NCBI RefSeq assembly: GCF_900110245.1
Contig: NZ_FOCZ01000004.1
Location: 1-64,000, forward strand
Origin: Niastella yeongjuensis
GTDB lineage: Bacteria; Bacteroidota; Bacteroidia; Chitinophagales; Chitinophagaceae
Direction of reading: 5' to 3'
Length of the DNA: 64,000 nt
This document shows positions 56,572-64,000 of the stretch, in pieces. The position numbers were made by a program, and so were the translations under genes. The notes under the pieces are model-generated. The model had not been told where the DNA came from. It saw only the letters and a list, made by a program, of their open reading frames with translations, and did not search any database. How positions within the stretch are numbered: position 1 is the stretch's first letter; every line of letters starts with the position of its first letter.

Positions 56572-57024
56572 TAAATACCAAACGGTTCCGGGGGCGATTT
56601 ATTATTAAAATTGCCTGATTAACAATTAAATACCTATAAACCCGTTGCCGGGAGTAACTGGCTGACTGCTAGGCTAAAAGCAATTTTGCAGGCACTTGAC
56701 CCCTTTTTCAGACAATACCGGCACCATTTTATTGCCTTTCGGCACCACCCTGTTTCACTTTTTTGGCAAACTTCGAATATGAAGCGGGTTAATTTTCAAC
56801 TGCTGTCGTTTAACTATGCATCAAAATATGACTAAATAGGACAAACTATGATCTGCAACCGCAAGAATCTTTTGCTTTTGGTGTTAGCAGGTGGTAATTT
56901 GCGTTAGAGAATAGCGTAAAAATAAAGCAGGAAATAATCAACGTTACCAGGATAGGCCAACGATACAATAGTATGAATTTCAGTTTGCTACCCCTATACT
57001 TCCGGCCATCCTCCCTATAAAACA
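56572..57024. other. intergenic region upstream of the S41 protease
   Basis: About 450 bp with the protease promoter region on the minus strand. Apart from the doubtful small ORF described separately, nothing recognisable was seen. Confidence 0.4.
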
Positions 57025-57025
57025 T
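56846..57025 (-). CDS. possible small single-pass membrane protein (59 aa)
   Basis: The ORF begins MFYREDGRKYRG, basic, followed by one hydrophobic helix (WPILVTLIISCFIFTLFSNA) and a short tail with CGC. The basic-then-hydrophobic pattern suits a type II inner-membrane micro-protein. There is no homologue I recognise and no ribosome-binding evidence, so it may be spurious. Confidence 0.3.
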   Translation of the reverse strand: MFYREDGRKYRGSKLKFILLYRWPILVTLIISCFIFTLFSNANYHLLTPKAKDSCGCRS

Positions 57026-57191
57026 TAGACTGGTATCTACCTGGCGCAATGGTGCCACTTAATAGATTACCGTGCTGTACAACCAGCACCAATTTATCTT
57101 ATCTACGGATAAGGTTTCCAGCCGGTCCGCGCTTGTTGTCTAACAAGGGCTTACACGGCGATTATTTACAACAGCTCAAATTCTACGTCCA

Positions 57192-57569
57192 ATGACTACA
57201 CGATACTTAAATATCAAATTCTCTACAAAGAAAAACAGCAAGCTGCAGGTCTTAAAAGTTAAAGAAAGCCTGCGGGACTTTGATTTAGAAAGCTGTAAAA
57301 TTATAGCCCAATGGTTATCGAATCATATTAAGCTGCTTCAGGCAGATGAAAAGGCATTTAAAATAACGTTAGAGGACATGGGCTTATCTAACAGGGCCTA
57401 TAATGTTATAAAGAAAAATGGGATCGATACCATTCACCAACTCCACAAATTGTCTCTAAATGAAGATAATATCAAGGTATTGGTAGGCGCTGGCCCGCTG
57501 GTATCGGCAGAAATACTTCGAACGATGCGTGCCCTTCAAAACAAATATATCTTAAAGGAGGTTCGTTAA
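57192..57569 (+). CDS. stand-alone RNA polymerase alpha-CTD-like protein
   Basis: This is a 125-residue cytosolic protein. Residues about 60-120 (LEDMGLSNRAYNVIKKNGIDTIHQLHKLSLNEDNIKVLVGAGPLVSAEILRTMRAL, shown here in parts: DMGLSNRAYNVIKKN, IDTIHQLHKLS) match the alpha-subunit C-terminal domain pattern L-x-L-S-x-R-(A/S)-x-N-x-L-K-x-x-x-I-x-T-(I/V)-x-x-L. The N-terminal 55 residues are helical and basic. The true rpoA also contains a large N-terminal domain, absent here. A DNA-binding adaptor that contacts polymerase or UP-like DNA is inferred. Its neighbour 60 bp downstream is a stand-alone AraC HTH. Confidence 0.7.
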   Translation: MTTRYLNIKFSTKKNSKLQVLKVKESLRDFDLESCKIIAQWLSNHIKLLQADEKAFKITLEDMGLSNRAYNVIKKNGIDTIHQLHKLSLNEDNIKVLVGAGPLVSAEILRTMRALQNKYILKEVR

Positions 57570-57629
57570 CTAACCTTATGTAGAACGACGTGCGATTAAC
57601 CTTATCGATAATTATAAAATCGTTCTGCC

Positions 57630-58001
57630 ATGCTTACCACGAGACCTTATTCTAATTATGTGCTGCTGGCTGTTGAAAGCATCAAGCTGCATATAGATAA
57701 AGATCCCTTTCAGTACCAAAAGTCTTCAGACCTGCTCGACCACCTTTGCACTCCCCACCGCAATGTGGCCGAGCAGGCATTTAAAGCCATGTATGGCTGC
57801 CGGATAAAAGAATACCAGGTAAAACAACGGTTAAATATGGCTAAAAAATTCCTGGAAGAGGGCATGTCAAAAAAGATCCTCGCGGACAAATGTTATTATG
57901 GTTCCTTAAGTGCGTTCAGTACGGCCTTCAAAAAAAAATTCGGTATTTCACCAACAGCATGGGAAAATAGTTTTAGGAATGCTCCCACTGCAAAAACATA
58001 A
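57630..58001 (+). CDS. stand-alone AraC-type HTH DNA-binding protein
   Basis: This is a 123-residue protein with only the DNA-binding part of AraC family regulators: NVAEQAFKAMYGCRIKEYQVKQRLNMAKKFLEEG and CYYGSLSAFSTAFKKKFGISPTAWENS (residues about 48-115). The sensor domain is absent. The leading 40 residues replace it. The stop lies inside the first unit of a 21-bp repeat. Adjacent to the alpha-CTD-like gene on the same strand, the two could act as a split transcription factor; this is inference. Confidence 0.8.
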   Translation: MLTTRPYSNYVLLAVESIKLHIDKDPFQYQKSSDLLDHLCTPHRNVAEQAFKAMYGCRIKEYQVKQRLNMAKKFLEEGMSKKILADKCYYGSLSAFSTAFKKKFGISPTAWENSFRNAPTAKT

Positions 58002-58050
58002 AGGAATCCTGCAAAAAGATAAAGACTCCCTGCAAAAAGATAAAATAGAG
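57988..58050 (+). repeat. three 21-bp direct repeats over the AraC-HTH stop codon
   Basis: Unit starts are at 57988, 58009 and 58030, each with core CTGCAAAAA(C/G)ATAAA. Because the unit is seven codons long, each one repeats an Ala-Lys-(Thr/Arg)-stop in the same frame. Confidence 0.9.
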
Positions 58051-58376
58051 GTGTGTAACTTGCATACAGAATGAATGACGCTCCGGACATTGCCACCGGA
58101 AGAATAAAAGAAAAGGTTAAGGCTATTACTACTTCATAAGGCAATACTTGAATTTGGTTCACATAAAACTTTATCCAGCATGATTGCACAAACTATCTTC
58201 AAGCATCAATCTGACAGCCTTTATTCAAGCAAAACATTCAACATTAATTTTACCCGGTTTCAATTTTCCTGACACGGCTTAGCGCCGCCCTTTTCTAGCA
58301 ATCCTTACCAGGTGGGCTACAGGCATTCTATTGCCCAATAGGTGACTCATTTTACTGATACGTAAAACTGATTTCT
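58051..58376. other. 325-bp intergenic region before the GT2 gene
   Basis: This region holds the promoter of the GT2 gene. I saw no RNA gene and no clear terminator; a frame on the minus strand is explained by the 21-bp repeat. Confidence 0.4.
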
Positions 58377-59291
58377 ATGCGTGACGAAATTCAGGTGAAC
58401 ACATCATTGCCATTACAGACAGACATCAATAACGATACCAATAATTATATCGAAGAAGGCAATACTCCTTCCGGTCAATCTATAAAAAGACTATCCATCA
58501 TCATACCTGCTTATAATGAAGAAAAGACCATCTCATTAATCATGAACCGCATTAATGAGGTGAAGCTGATACGTAACATCGAAAAAGAGGTGATTGTAGT
58601 CAATGACTGCTCTACCGATAACACAGAAGCGGCCCTACATAATTATATGAATACAACACCCAACCTTACGATAAACTTTTTCAAATATGTACGACACGAT
58701 GTAAACCAGGGAAAGGGTGCGGCCATCCATACGGGTATAGCCCAGGCAACCGGCGATTACCTGTTGGTGCAGGATGCTGACCTGGAATACGATCCAGGTG
58801 AATACAATACGCTTTTAAAGCCTATCATTCTTGGATCGGCAGATGTGGTGTATGGCTCAAGATTTATCGGCGGCAATCCTCACCGCATTCTCTTCTTCTG
58901 GCATAGCATCGGCAATCGTGTGCTTACCTTTCTTTCCAACATGTTCAGTAACCTAAACCTGACTGACATGGAAACCGGTTACAAACTATTCCGAACCTCC
59001 ATCATTCAACGGATCTATCTGCACGAAAAGCGGTTTGGTTTCGAACCGGAGGTAACACAGAAGATCTCGATGGTTCCGGGGATCCGGATTTATGAAGTGG
59101 GCATCTCCTACTACGGTCGAACGTTTGCTGAAGGGAAGAAGATTGGCTGGAGGGATGGAATTAGGGCGATTTGGTGTATTGGGAAATATGGGTTGTTTAA
59201 TACCAAAACATTTGTAACATCAAAGAATAGAGAAAGGGCATTCAGATATAAACAGCACGAAAATGCACCAGTCTCATCCTTAAAGGACTAG
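58377..59291 (+). CDS. family 2 glycosyltransferase (DPM1-like)
   Basis: This 304-residue enzyme has the GT-A fold of polyprenyl-phosphate sugar transferases: IIIPAYNEEKTI near residue 40, VIVVNDCSTDNTE, NQGKGAAIHTGI, and the metal-binding QDADLEYDP. The acceptor block SADVVYGSRF and the GFEPEVTQK motif are typical of dolichol-phosphate mannose synthase-like proteins. It has no transmembrane helices, unlike ArnC-type. It probably charges undecaprenyl phosphate with a sugar for the GT-C proteins nearby. Confidence 0.93.
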   Translation: MRDEIQVNTSLPLQTDINNDTNNYIEEGNTPSGQSIKRLSIIIPAYNEEKTISLIMNRINEVKLIRNIEKEVIVVNDCSTDNTEAALHNYMNTTPNLTINFFKYVRHDVNQGKGAAIHTGIAQATGDYLLVQDADLEYDPGEYNTLLKPIILGSADVVYGSRFIGGNPHRILFFWHSIGNRVLTFLSNMFSNLNLTDMETGYKLFRTSIIQRIYLHEKRFGFEPEVTQKISMVPGIRIYEVGISYYGRTFAEGKKIGWRDGIRAIWCIGKYGLFNTKTFVTSKNRERAFRYKQHENAPVSSLKD

Positions 59292-59322
59292 TGTTGTGTA
59301 GGGTAAACTAAATTTAGAAAAT

Positions 59323-59787
59323 ATGAAGCGCAATACCATTATAGAAATCGTTATCATTCTATATGCTATATTATTTCTATATACAGGAATCAGCAAGATC
59401 ATTGATTATTCTGTATTTAGAGAGCAACTTGCAACGTCACCGATACTTGCACCAATCGCAAAACCAGTAGCGGTTCTATTACCTTGGTCCGAATTTTCTG
59501 TCGTGATTCTGCTCATCATTCCTCGTTGGCGGCTAAAAGGGTTATATACTAGCTTGTTGCTTATGCTCGCATTCACTCTCTATATTATAGCCATTCTAAG
59601 CTTCAGCGAACATTTGCCATGTAGTTGTGGCGGAGTTATTTCAATGCTTTCCTGGAAACAACACCTGTTTTTCAACGGAGCGTTTATATCCCTTGCTGTG
59701 TGGGGTATTTTATTGGAACGACGATTTAAAAAAGAACAACGCGACGCTTGGAAAAGTGCGAATCCAGCAGTTGGGTATTCCGGATAA
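59323..59787 (+). CDS. MauE/DoxX-like membrane protein
   Basis: This 154-residue protein has four transmembrane helices and the Bacteroidota MauE signature LPCSCGGVISMLSWKQHLFFN, with a CxC that may serve in thiol redox. The first helix IIEIVIILYAILFLYTGISKIIDY fits DoxX/MauE. MauE-like proteins help mature secreted disulfide proteins. It sits between the GT2 gene and two paralogous membrane proteins and upstream of a thioredoxin-like lipoprotein. Confidence 0.85.
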   Translation: MKRNTIIEIVIILYAILFLYTGISKIIDYSVFREQLATSPILAPIAKPVAVLLPWSEFSVVILLIIPRWRLKGLYTSLLLMLAFTLYIIAILSFSEHLPCSCGGVISMLSWKQHLFFNGAFISLAVWGILLERRFKKEQRDAWKSANPAVGYSG

Positions 59788-59868
59788 AACTTATGGTAAC
59801 ATTAGAAAACATTCGGAGAATTTAAGCTGATTGTCAAAAATAAACGCTAATCATTCATTATTTACGAT

Positions 59869-61428
59869 ATGACTGAACAATATAGTATACCAGCCAATGA
59901 AATGACTTTCAAGGAATTCTTATTCAAATACCGAGGGAACAGAATAATCTTAAAGTGGACAGTAGTCGCAATTGTGATACAGTTTGCAGTTTTCAAGTAT
60001 TTGTATCCTTTTGCCAGCTTCATACATGGAGATTCTTTCGCATATATGATTGCTGCGGATAAAAATCTAACCATTAACACCTATCTTATAGGTTACGCGA
60101 AATTCTTACGCCTATTTAGCGTATTTGCTAAGCCTGATTACTTACTAGTCGCTTTTCAATACTTATTCATTCAATTCAGCTTGTTGTATTTATTGTTTAC
60201 CCTTTTCTATTTCTATAAGATAGGCCGAGTAGTGCAGTTAATATTGTTGTGCTTTATGGTTTTTAATCCTTTGTTTCTACATCTCGGCAACTTAGTAAGC
60301 AGCGATTGCTTTTTCCTGGCATTAAGTGCTACATGGTTTGCTCTGTTAATTTGGCTTATTCACAGACCATCTAACAAAATCATCATTTGGCATGCTATAG
60401 TGTTATTTGTTGCATTCACGGTGCGTTATAATGCTATGATATACCCTTTCATTGCCTGTCTTGCGTTTGCCTTATCGAAATTGTCGCTTAGAAAAAAAAT
60501 TACAGGCATAGGTTTAGCCCTGTTGCTCTGCGGATGGTTTGTTGGTTTAACCATGTATCAGTATAAAAAGCTCACAGGGCACTGGCAGTATTCTCCATTC
60601 AGCGGATGGCAACTAGCAAATAATGCTATGTATTCATATCGTTATGTCGACAAAGCCGAAAGAAAACCCGTACCCAAAAAATTTCAGGCATTAGATAACA
60701 TGATACGCGAATTCTTTGACAGCACTCGTGATGTGGAAAAAAATAGAACTGAAGCAATAATGGCCAGTACATTCTACATGTGGTCTCCGGGAATGCCTTT
60801 AATGGTTTACAAAGACAATTTATTTAAAAGAGATACCGCTGCGAGTGATTTAAAAAAGTGGGCGAGCATGGGACCGCTTTTCAAAGAGTATGGTATATAT
60901 ATCATCAAACAATACCCATGGCATTTCATCAGGTACTTTATGTGGCCCAATGCTAGCAAATATTATGCACCTCCAATTGAATTTTTAGAGTCATTTAATA
61001 GCGGAAACGCAGCTGTTCCAGAACTTGCTAAACAATGGTTTGGATATAAAAGTCCAATCATAAAGACTAGGATGAAAGATTTGCGAGTATGGGTATTAGA
61101 TATATACCCTTTTTTATCTGGCATTGTAAATATACTTATGCTTTTTGCTATACTTTGTTACATCTCGCTAAAGGGCTGGCAGTATAGCGGCCCTTTGCAC
61201 AAGGGTATAATTATGGGCGGAGCCGTTTGGCTTTTAAATGCAGTTTTTACGATAAGCGCCTCATCAGCGGCTCTTCGATTTCAGTCATTTCCAATTTTAT
61301 TGACTACAATATTCGTGGCCTTACATGTAGATTGGATGATACAGGTTATGGCCCAGTTGAAGCAAGAAGGCAAACGACTCGACATCGAGAAACAGATGGA
61401 AGAGGCAATTCCTCAGGGAGCAATTTAA
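59869..61428 (+). CDS. multi-pass membrane protein, GT-C-like, paralogue of the next gene
   Basis: This 519-residue protein has about ten transmembrane helices. Near the first periplasmic loop is IHGDSFAYMIAA, an acidic motif in the place used for catalysis by GT-C enzymes. Other conserved blocks shared with the neighbour are SSDCFFLALS, VRYNAMIYPF, FSGWQLANNAMY and the C-terminal YYAPPIEFLESF. The start at 59869 is an ATG preceded by a T-rich leader. Function is unknown; a lipid-linked-sugar transferase is inferred from fold and context. Confidence 0.75.
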   Translation: MTEQYSIPANEMTFKEFLFKYRGNRIILKWTVVAIVIQFAVFKYLYPFASFIHGDSFAYMIAADKNLTINTYLIGYAKFLRLFSVFAKPDYLLVAFQYLFIQFSLLYLLFTLFYFYKIGRVVQLILLCFMVFNPLFLHLGNLVSSDCFFLALSATWFALLIWLIHRPSNKIIIWHAIVLFVAFTVRYNAMIYPFIACLAFALSKLSLRKKITGIGLALLLCGWFVGLTMYQYKKLTGHWQYSPFSGWQLANNAMYSYRYVDKAERKPVPKKFQALDNMIREFFDSTRDVEKNRTEAIMASTFYMWSPGMPLMVYKDNLFKRDTAASDLKKWASMGPLFKEYGIYIIKQYPWHFIRYFMWPNASKYYAPPIEFLESFNSGNAAVPELAKQWFGYKSPIIKTRMKDLRVWVLDIYPFLSGIVNILMLFAILCYISLKGWQYSGPLHKGIIMGGAVWLLNAVFTISASSAALRFQSFPILLTTIFVALHVDWMIQVMAQLKQEGKRLDIEKQMEEAIPQGAI

Positions 61429-61533
61429 AGACAATAAATTTCGTCGAGCAAGATTGACATGAATAAAATATTCTATTTCCTATAGTTGTTGTTGAACTGA
61501 AAATAAAATACAACCTAAAACAGCTAATAAAAC

Positions 61534-63072
61534 ATGTTATTTGATCAACCCATTTCAACGATACCATTTAAACAATGGCTCAGGGAAAACAAAGAAAACA
61601 GAAGGCTATTTTTGTTCTTTGTCATCGCGATGACAATATCATTTACCTGGATTAAGATATTGTACCCTTTCCCCAACTTTATGCCACCCGACTCCATATC
61701 CTATATTCAAGCCGCTCAAAACAATGACTTTATAAACATGTGGCCTATTGGATATTCAAAATTTATCAGATTTTTAGGAGCTGTCAACAAATCAGATTTA
61801 TTCTTGGTTGCAGTGCAGTTTATTTTGATTCAAATTGCCATGCTTTATTTACTGTTCACCATACGATATCTTCTATTGCCGGGTAAATGGATGTTCAGAA
61901 TTTTGTTCATTGCATGTTTTTCGAATCCACTTTTATTGCATGTCGCGAATTTTATATCCAGCGATTCTTTATTTATTGCAGTAAGTATCTTATGGTTTAC
62001 CCAATTGCTATGGATCCTGTATCGGCCGACGATGAAATTGATGTTGACTCATAGCATTATATTACTCGTGACATTTACGGTCCGTTACAATGCCATTTAT
62101 TACCCATTTATCAGTCTTGCTTTTTTCGGCTTGGCGCAAATTCCGAAAACACATAAACTGATAGGAATCGGTTTTACAATAAGCCTGTTATTTTCCTTTG
62201 TAGGATTAACGCAATATGAATATTATAAAAAAACATCCACTGTTCAATTCTCTGCTTTTGCAGGATGGCAACTCGCCTCCAATGCTTTATATGGATATGC
62301 TTACTCCCCAGAGTATCCGGTTTCGAAAGTCCCCGTACTCTTTAGAGGGCTACATGAATCGGTAAACCAACATATGAACATGCTCAATAAGCGAGTACTT
62401 AGGCCAGATGGAGATGTTGGTATATATTATCTATGGGATCCTCAGTCGCCCTTATGGACATATCTTAACGAAATCAGAAGGGACGACACGGGAAGCCTCT
62501 TTTTAAAATGGTCAAAAATGGCACCTCTTTACAGTGCATATGGTCGCTATCTCATTGCGCAAAATCCGACGGGTTACGTAAAACATTTTCTATTGCCCAA
62601 CCTTCGTAAGTTTTATGTACCTCCGCCAAGTTTTATGGTGATCTATAACATGGGTAACGACACGGTAGACAGTAAGGCTGCTCTATGGTTTGGATGGAAA
62701 AACAATAAAGTTTTCACACGGTCAAAAACAGCTATAATACAGATCGTAGAACTATCTATAATCCCTATAGCGATTATTAACGTTTTGTTTTTGTTGAGTT
62801 GCGCTGCCTTCACGCTAGCCGGCGGTTTCAAGCGATCGGGTGGTTACGCCAGAAGGGCAGTAATATTGATGCTCGCTATTTGGTTTGTCAATATGGCTTT
62901 TAGCATTCTAGCTGCGCCTAATGAACTACGATACCAGCTATTTCCCTTGGTCATCACAATTTGTTTTACTTGCTTACTTATAGCTTGGTTATTTGAGCAT
63001 GCATTCTCTAAACAAAATATCACTAATATCCCTCAAGACTCCAATCCTCTATCGAATTCTTTGAGTCATTAA
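61534..63072 (+). CDS. multi-pass membrane protein, GT-C-like, paralogue of the preceding gene
   Basis: This 512-residue protein aligns along its length with the preceding one: MPPDSISYIQAAQNNDFINM at the first loop, SSDSLFIAVSILWF, VRYNAIYYPF, FAGWQLASNALYGYAY, YVPPPSFMVIYNMGN. About ten transmembrane helices are predicted. The acidic residue in the first loop is again an Asp (PPDS). It is a tandem duplication that has diverged well, which suggests different acceptors or donors. It lies 13 bp upstream of the thioredoxin-like lipoprotein. Confidence 0.75.
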   Translation: MLFDQPISTIPFKQWLRENKENRRLFLFFVIAMTISFTWIKILYPFPNFMPPDSISYIQAAQNNDFINMWPIGYSKFIRFLGAVNKSDLFLVAVQFILIQIAMLYLLFTIRYLLLPGKWMFRILFIACFSNPLLLHVANFISSDSLFIAVSILWFTQLLWILYRPTMKLMLTHSIILLVTFTVRYNAIYYPFISLAFFGLAQIPKTHKLIGIGFTISLLFSFVGLTQYEYYKKTSTVQFSAFAGWQLASNALYGYAYSPEYPVSKVPVLFRGLHESVNQHMNMLNKRVLRPDGDVGIYYLWDPQSPLWTYLNEIRRDDTGSLFLKWSKMAPLYSAYGRYLIAQNPTGYVKHFLLPNLRKFYVPPPSFMVIYNMGNDTVDSKAALWFGWKNNKVFTRSKTAIIQIVELSIIPIAIINVLFLLSCAAFTLAGGFKRSGGYARRAVILMLAIWFVNMAFSILAAPNELRYQLFPLVITICFTCLLIAWLFEHAFSKQNITNIPQDSNPLSNSLSH

Positions 63073-63084
63073 ATATGCACTAAT

Positions 63085-63579
63085 ATGAATGTTCTAGTCT
63101 GTATTTCGACGTTAATGCTTATAATGGGCTGCAATGACCATCTTGCCAAATTAAAAACCGGCAAAGAGGGACAGGTATTGCCACGTGTAAACCTATTGCT
63201 GATGGACAGTACGACTCAAATTAATACAAGCAATATACCTATCGGCAAACCAATTGTTATATTCCTTTTCAGCCCGTACTGCCCCTATTGTCAGGCACAA
63301 ACCAGGGAAATTATAGATAAGCAAGCAGAGCTTTCTGAAATTCGGTTTTATATGGTATCTGCGTTTCCCATTAGTACACTAAAGGAATATTATAAAATGT
63401 TTAATCTCGAAAAATATCCGAACATTACTGTGGCACAAGATAAGCAGGGCTTTTTCCGGACATACCTTAACCCTCCGGGCTTTCCATATCAGGCAATTTA
63501 TGGCAGGGATAAAAAATTGCTGTACGCATTTCTCGGTATAGTAAAACTGGATAATATTAAGGATTTCATTTCCCAGTAA
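63085..63579 (+). CDS. thioredoxin-like lipoprotein (TlpA/AhpC-TSA fold)
   Basis: This 164-residue protein has a short signal with a lipobox (STLMLIMGC, Cys16) and a thioredoxin-fold domain with the CPYC active site in FSPYCPYCQAQTREI (Cys near residues 69 and 72). The pattern PGFPYQAIYGRDKKLL gives the cis-proline region. It is tethered to a membrane in the periplasm or outside and exchanges disulfides. Together with the MauE-like protein it forms a redox pair. Confidence 0.9.
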   Translation: MNVLVCISTLMLIMGCNDHLAKLKTGKEGQVLPRVNLLLMDSTTQINTSNIPIGKPIVIFLFSPYCPYCQAQTREIIDKQAELSEIRFYMVSAFPISTLKEYYKMFNLEKYPNITVAQDKQGFFRTYLNPPGFPYQAIYGRDKKLLYAFLGIVKLDNIKDFISQ

Positions 63580-63953
63580 AATTAGAAAAAACAGCAACAG
63601 AAAATACAAGCTGGAAAACTCTGTAGTGTAAATCGTGCTTTCAAAAATGAAATTCATTCTATTTTCTATAAGTAAAAATGAAACATTTAGATTGTCAATA
63701 GAATGGGTATACTCACCTTTATTTGAACAACAGACGTCGTTGTTCACCGCATATCCCGGGTTTGTGGTTAATAAAGGCTAGAAGGCAGCGTTTTGCACAC
63801 TATACTAAAAAAAGGTGAAATGTACCGTCTAAATTCACGTTGATGGACACCACCGAGCTAGTTTCAAAAAGGGGTAAGCCGAAAACCTTTATAAACGAGT
63901 AGGCACATTAATTCATTCAAGTTTTGCTTTTTACATTAAAAAGCACATTTTTT
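63580..63953. other. 374-bp intergenic region before the right-edge gene
   Basis: A 44-codon ORF at 63647-63781 (+) begins MKFILFSISKNETF; it has no recognisable domain and may be a gene remnant. Upstream and downstream are AT-rich leader sequence. No terminator was seen. Confidence 0.35.
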
Positions 63954-64000
63954 ATGAAAAGAATAAGAATTATGCTCATGAGCATGGTTGTGTTAGCTGC
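63954..64000 (+). CDS. start of a small secreted protein, truncated by the window edge
   Basis: Only 15 codons are present: a basic start (MKRIRIM) then a hydrophobic stretch, as in a signal peptide. In other Bacteroidota, MauE-like and thioredoxin-like genes often adjoin genes for small secreted peptides such as DUF6520 members. The identity cannot be settled from this fragment. Confidence 0.55.
   Translation, partial: MKRIRIMLMSMVVLA

Noticed and set aside
57896-58189. 97-residue hydrophobic minus-strand ORF
   Set aside because: Its repeated YLFAG segments are simply the 21-bp repeat read on the other strand, and it overlaps the end of the AraC-HTH gene.

Overview
The window looks like chromosome from a member of the Bacteroidota, most likely Chitinophagaceae (Chitinophaga/Niastella-like). 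The evidence is two SusC/SusD pairs, a FecR-type anti-sigma protein, a DUF4964/DUF4965 glutaminase-like enzyme, AcnB-type aconitase, many AraC-type regulators, AT-rich ribosome-binding regions without strong Shine-Dalgarno motifs, and RHS proteins with the DUF6443 architecture. Assignment below phylum is inference from gene content. No complete tRNA, no rRNA, no CRISPR array and no intact insertion sequence was seen.

Layout. 0-2 kb: two hypothetical genes, then a small GIY-YIG endonuclease gene flanked by 64-bp direct repeats that contain the 3' part of a tRNA-Val. 2-9.4 kb: TPR protein, aconitase B, a secreted esterase with a PA14-like end, and a GT39-type glycosyltransferase. 9.5-23.1 kb (all minus strand): an RHS locus made of an outer-membrane coiled-coil/barrel protein, an RHS-like secreted partner, a fibre-like protein and a 1565-residue RHS protein. 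The RHS protein ends in a putative matrixin-like metalloprotease domain. Downstream lie two paralogous secreted proteins, degraded tip-like ORFs and more small genes, arranged like toxin-tip/immunity cassettes. 23.9-34.2 kb: DUF1232 protein, glutaminase-like enzyme, DUF1877 protein, LacI regulator and a SusC/SusD pair with a LacI-type operator-like site upstream. 35-45 kb: housekeeping and stress genes (SRPBCC, AraC, UspA), a divergent MocR regulator and azoreductase/EamA/AhpD-like operon, and two further regulator-plus-enzyme sets. 45-54.2 kb: FecR, SusC (with STN domain), SusD, a methyltransferase, and convergently a PL10-type pectate lyase with a LamG-like domain. 54.3-58 kb: a tandem-repeat array, a Prc-type S41 protease, a stand-alone RNA polymerase alpha-CTD-like protein and a stand-alone AraC HTH protein. 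58.4-64 kb: GT2 glycosyltransferase, MauE-like membrane protein, two paralogous multi-pass membrane proteins, a thioredoxin-like lipoprotein and the start of a small secreted peptide gene.

The most interesting parts are: (1) the RHS locus, where a displaced fragment downstream keeps the third His and Met of the toxin-tip motif and sits directly before a paralogue of the putative immunity gene; (2) the tRNA-Val/terminator/GIY-YIG repeat unit, with a second degraded copy 25 kb away; (3) short tandem-repeat arrays, several of 7-bp units, that repeatedly touch gene stop codons; (4) the alpha-CTD-like/AraC-HTH pair. All functional statements come from reading motifs and context; no database search was run.
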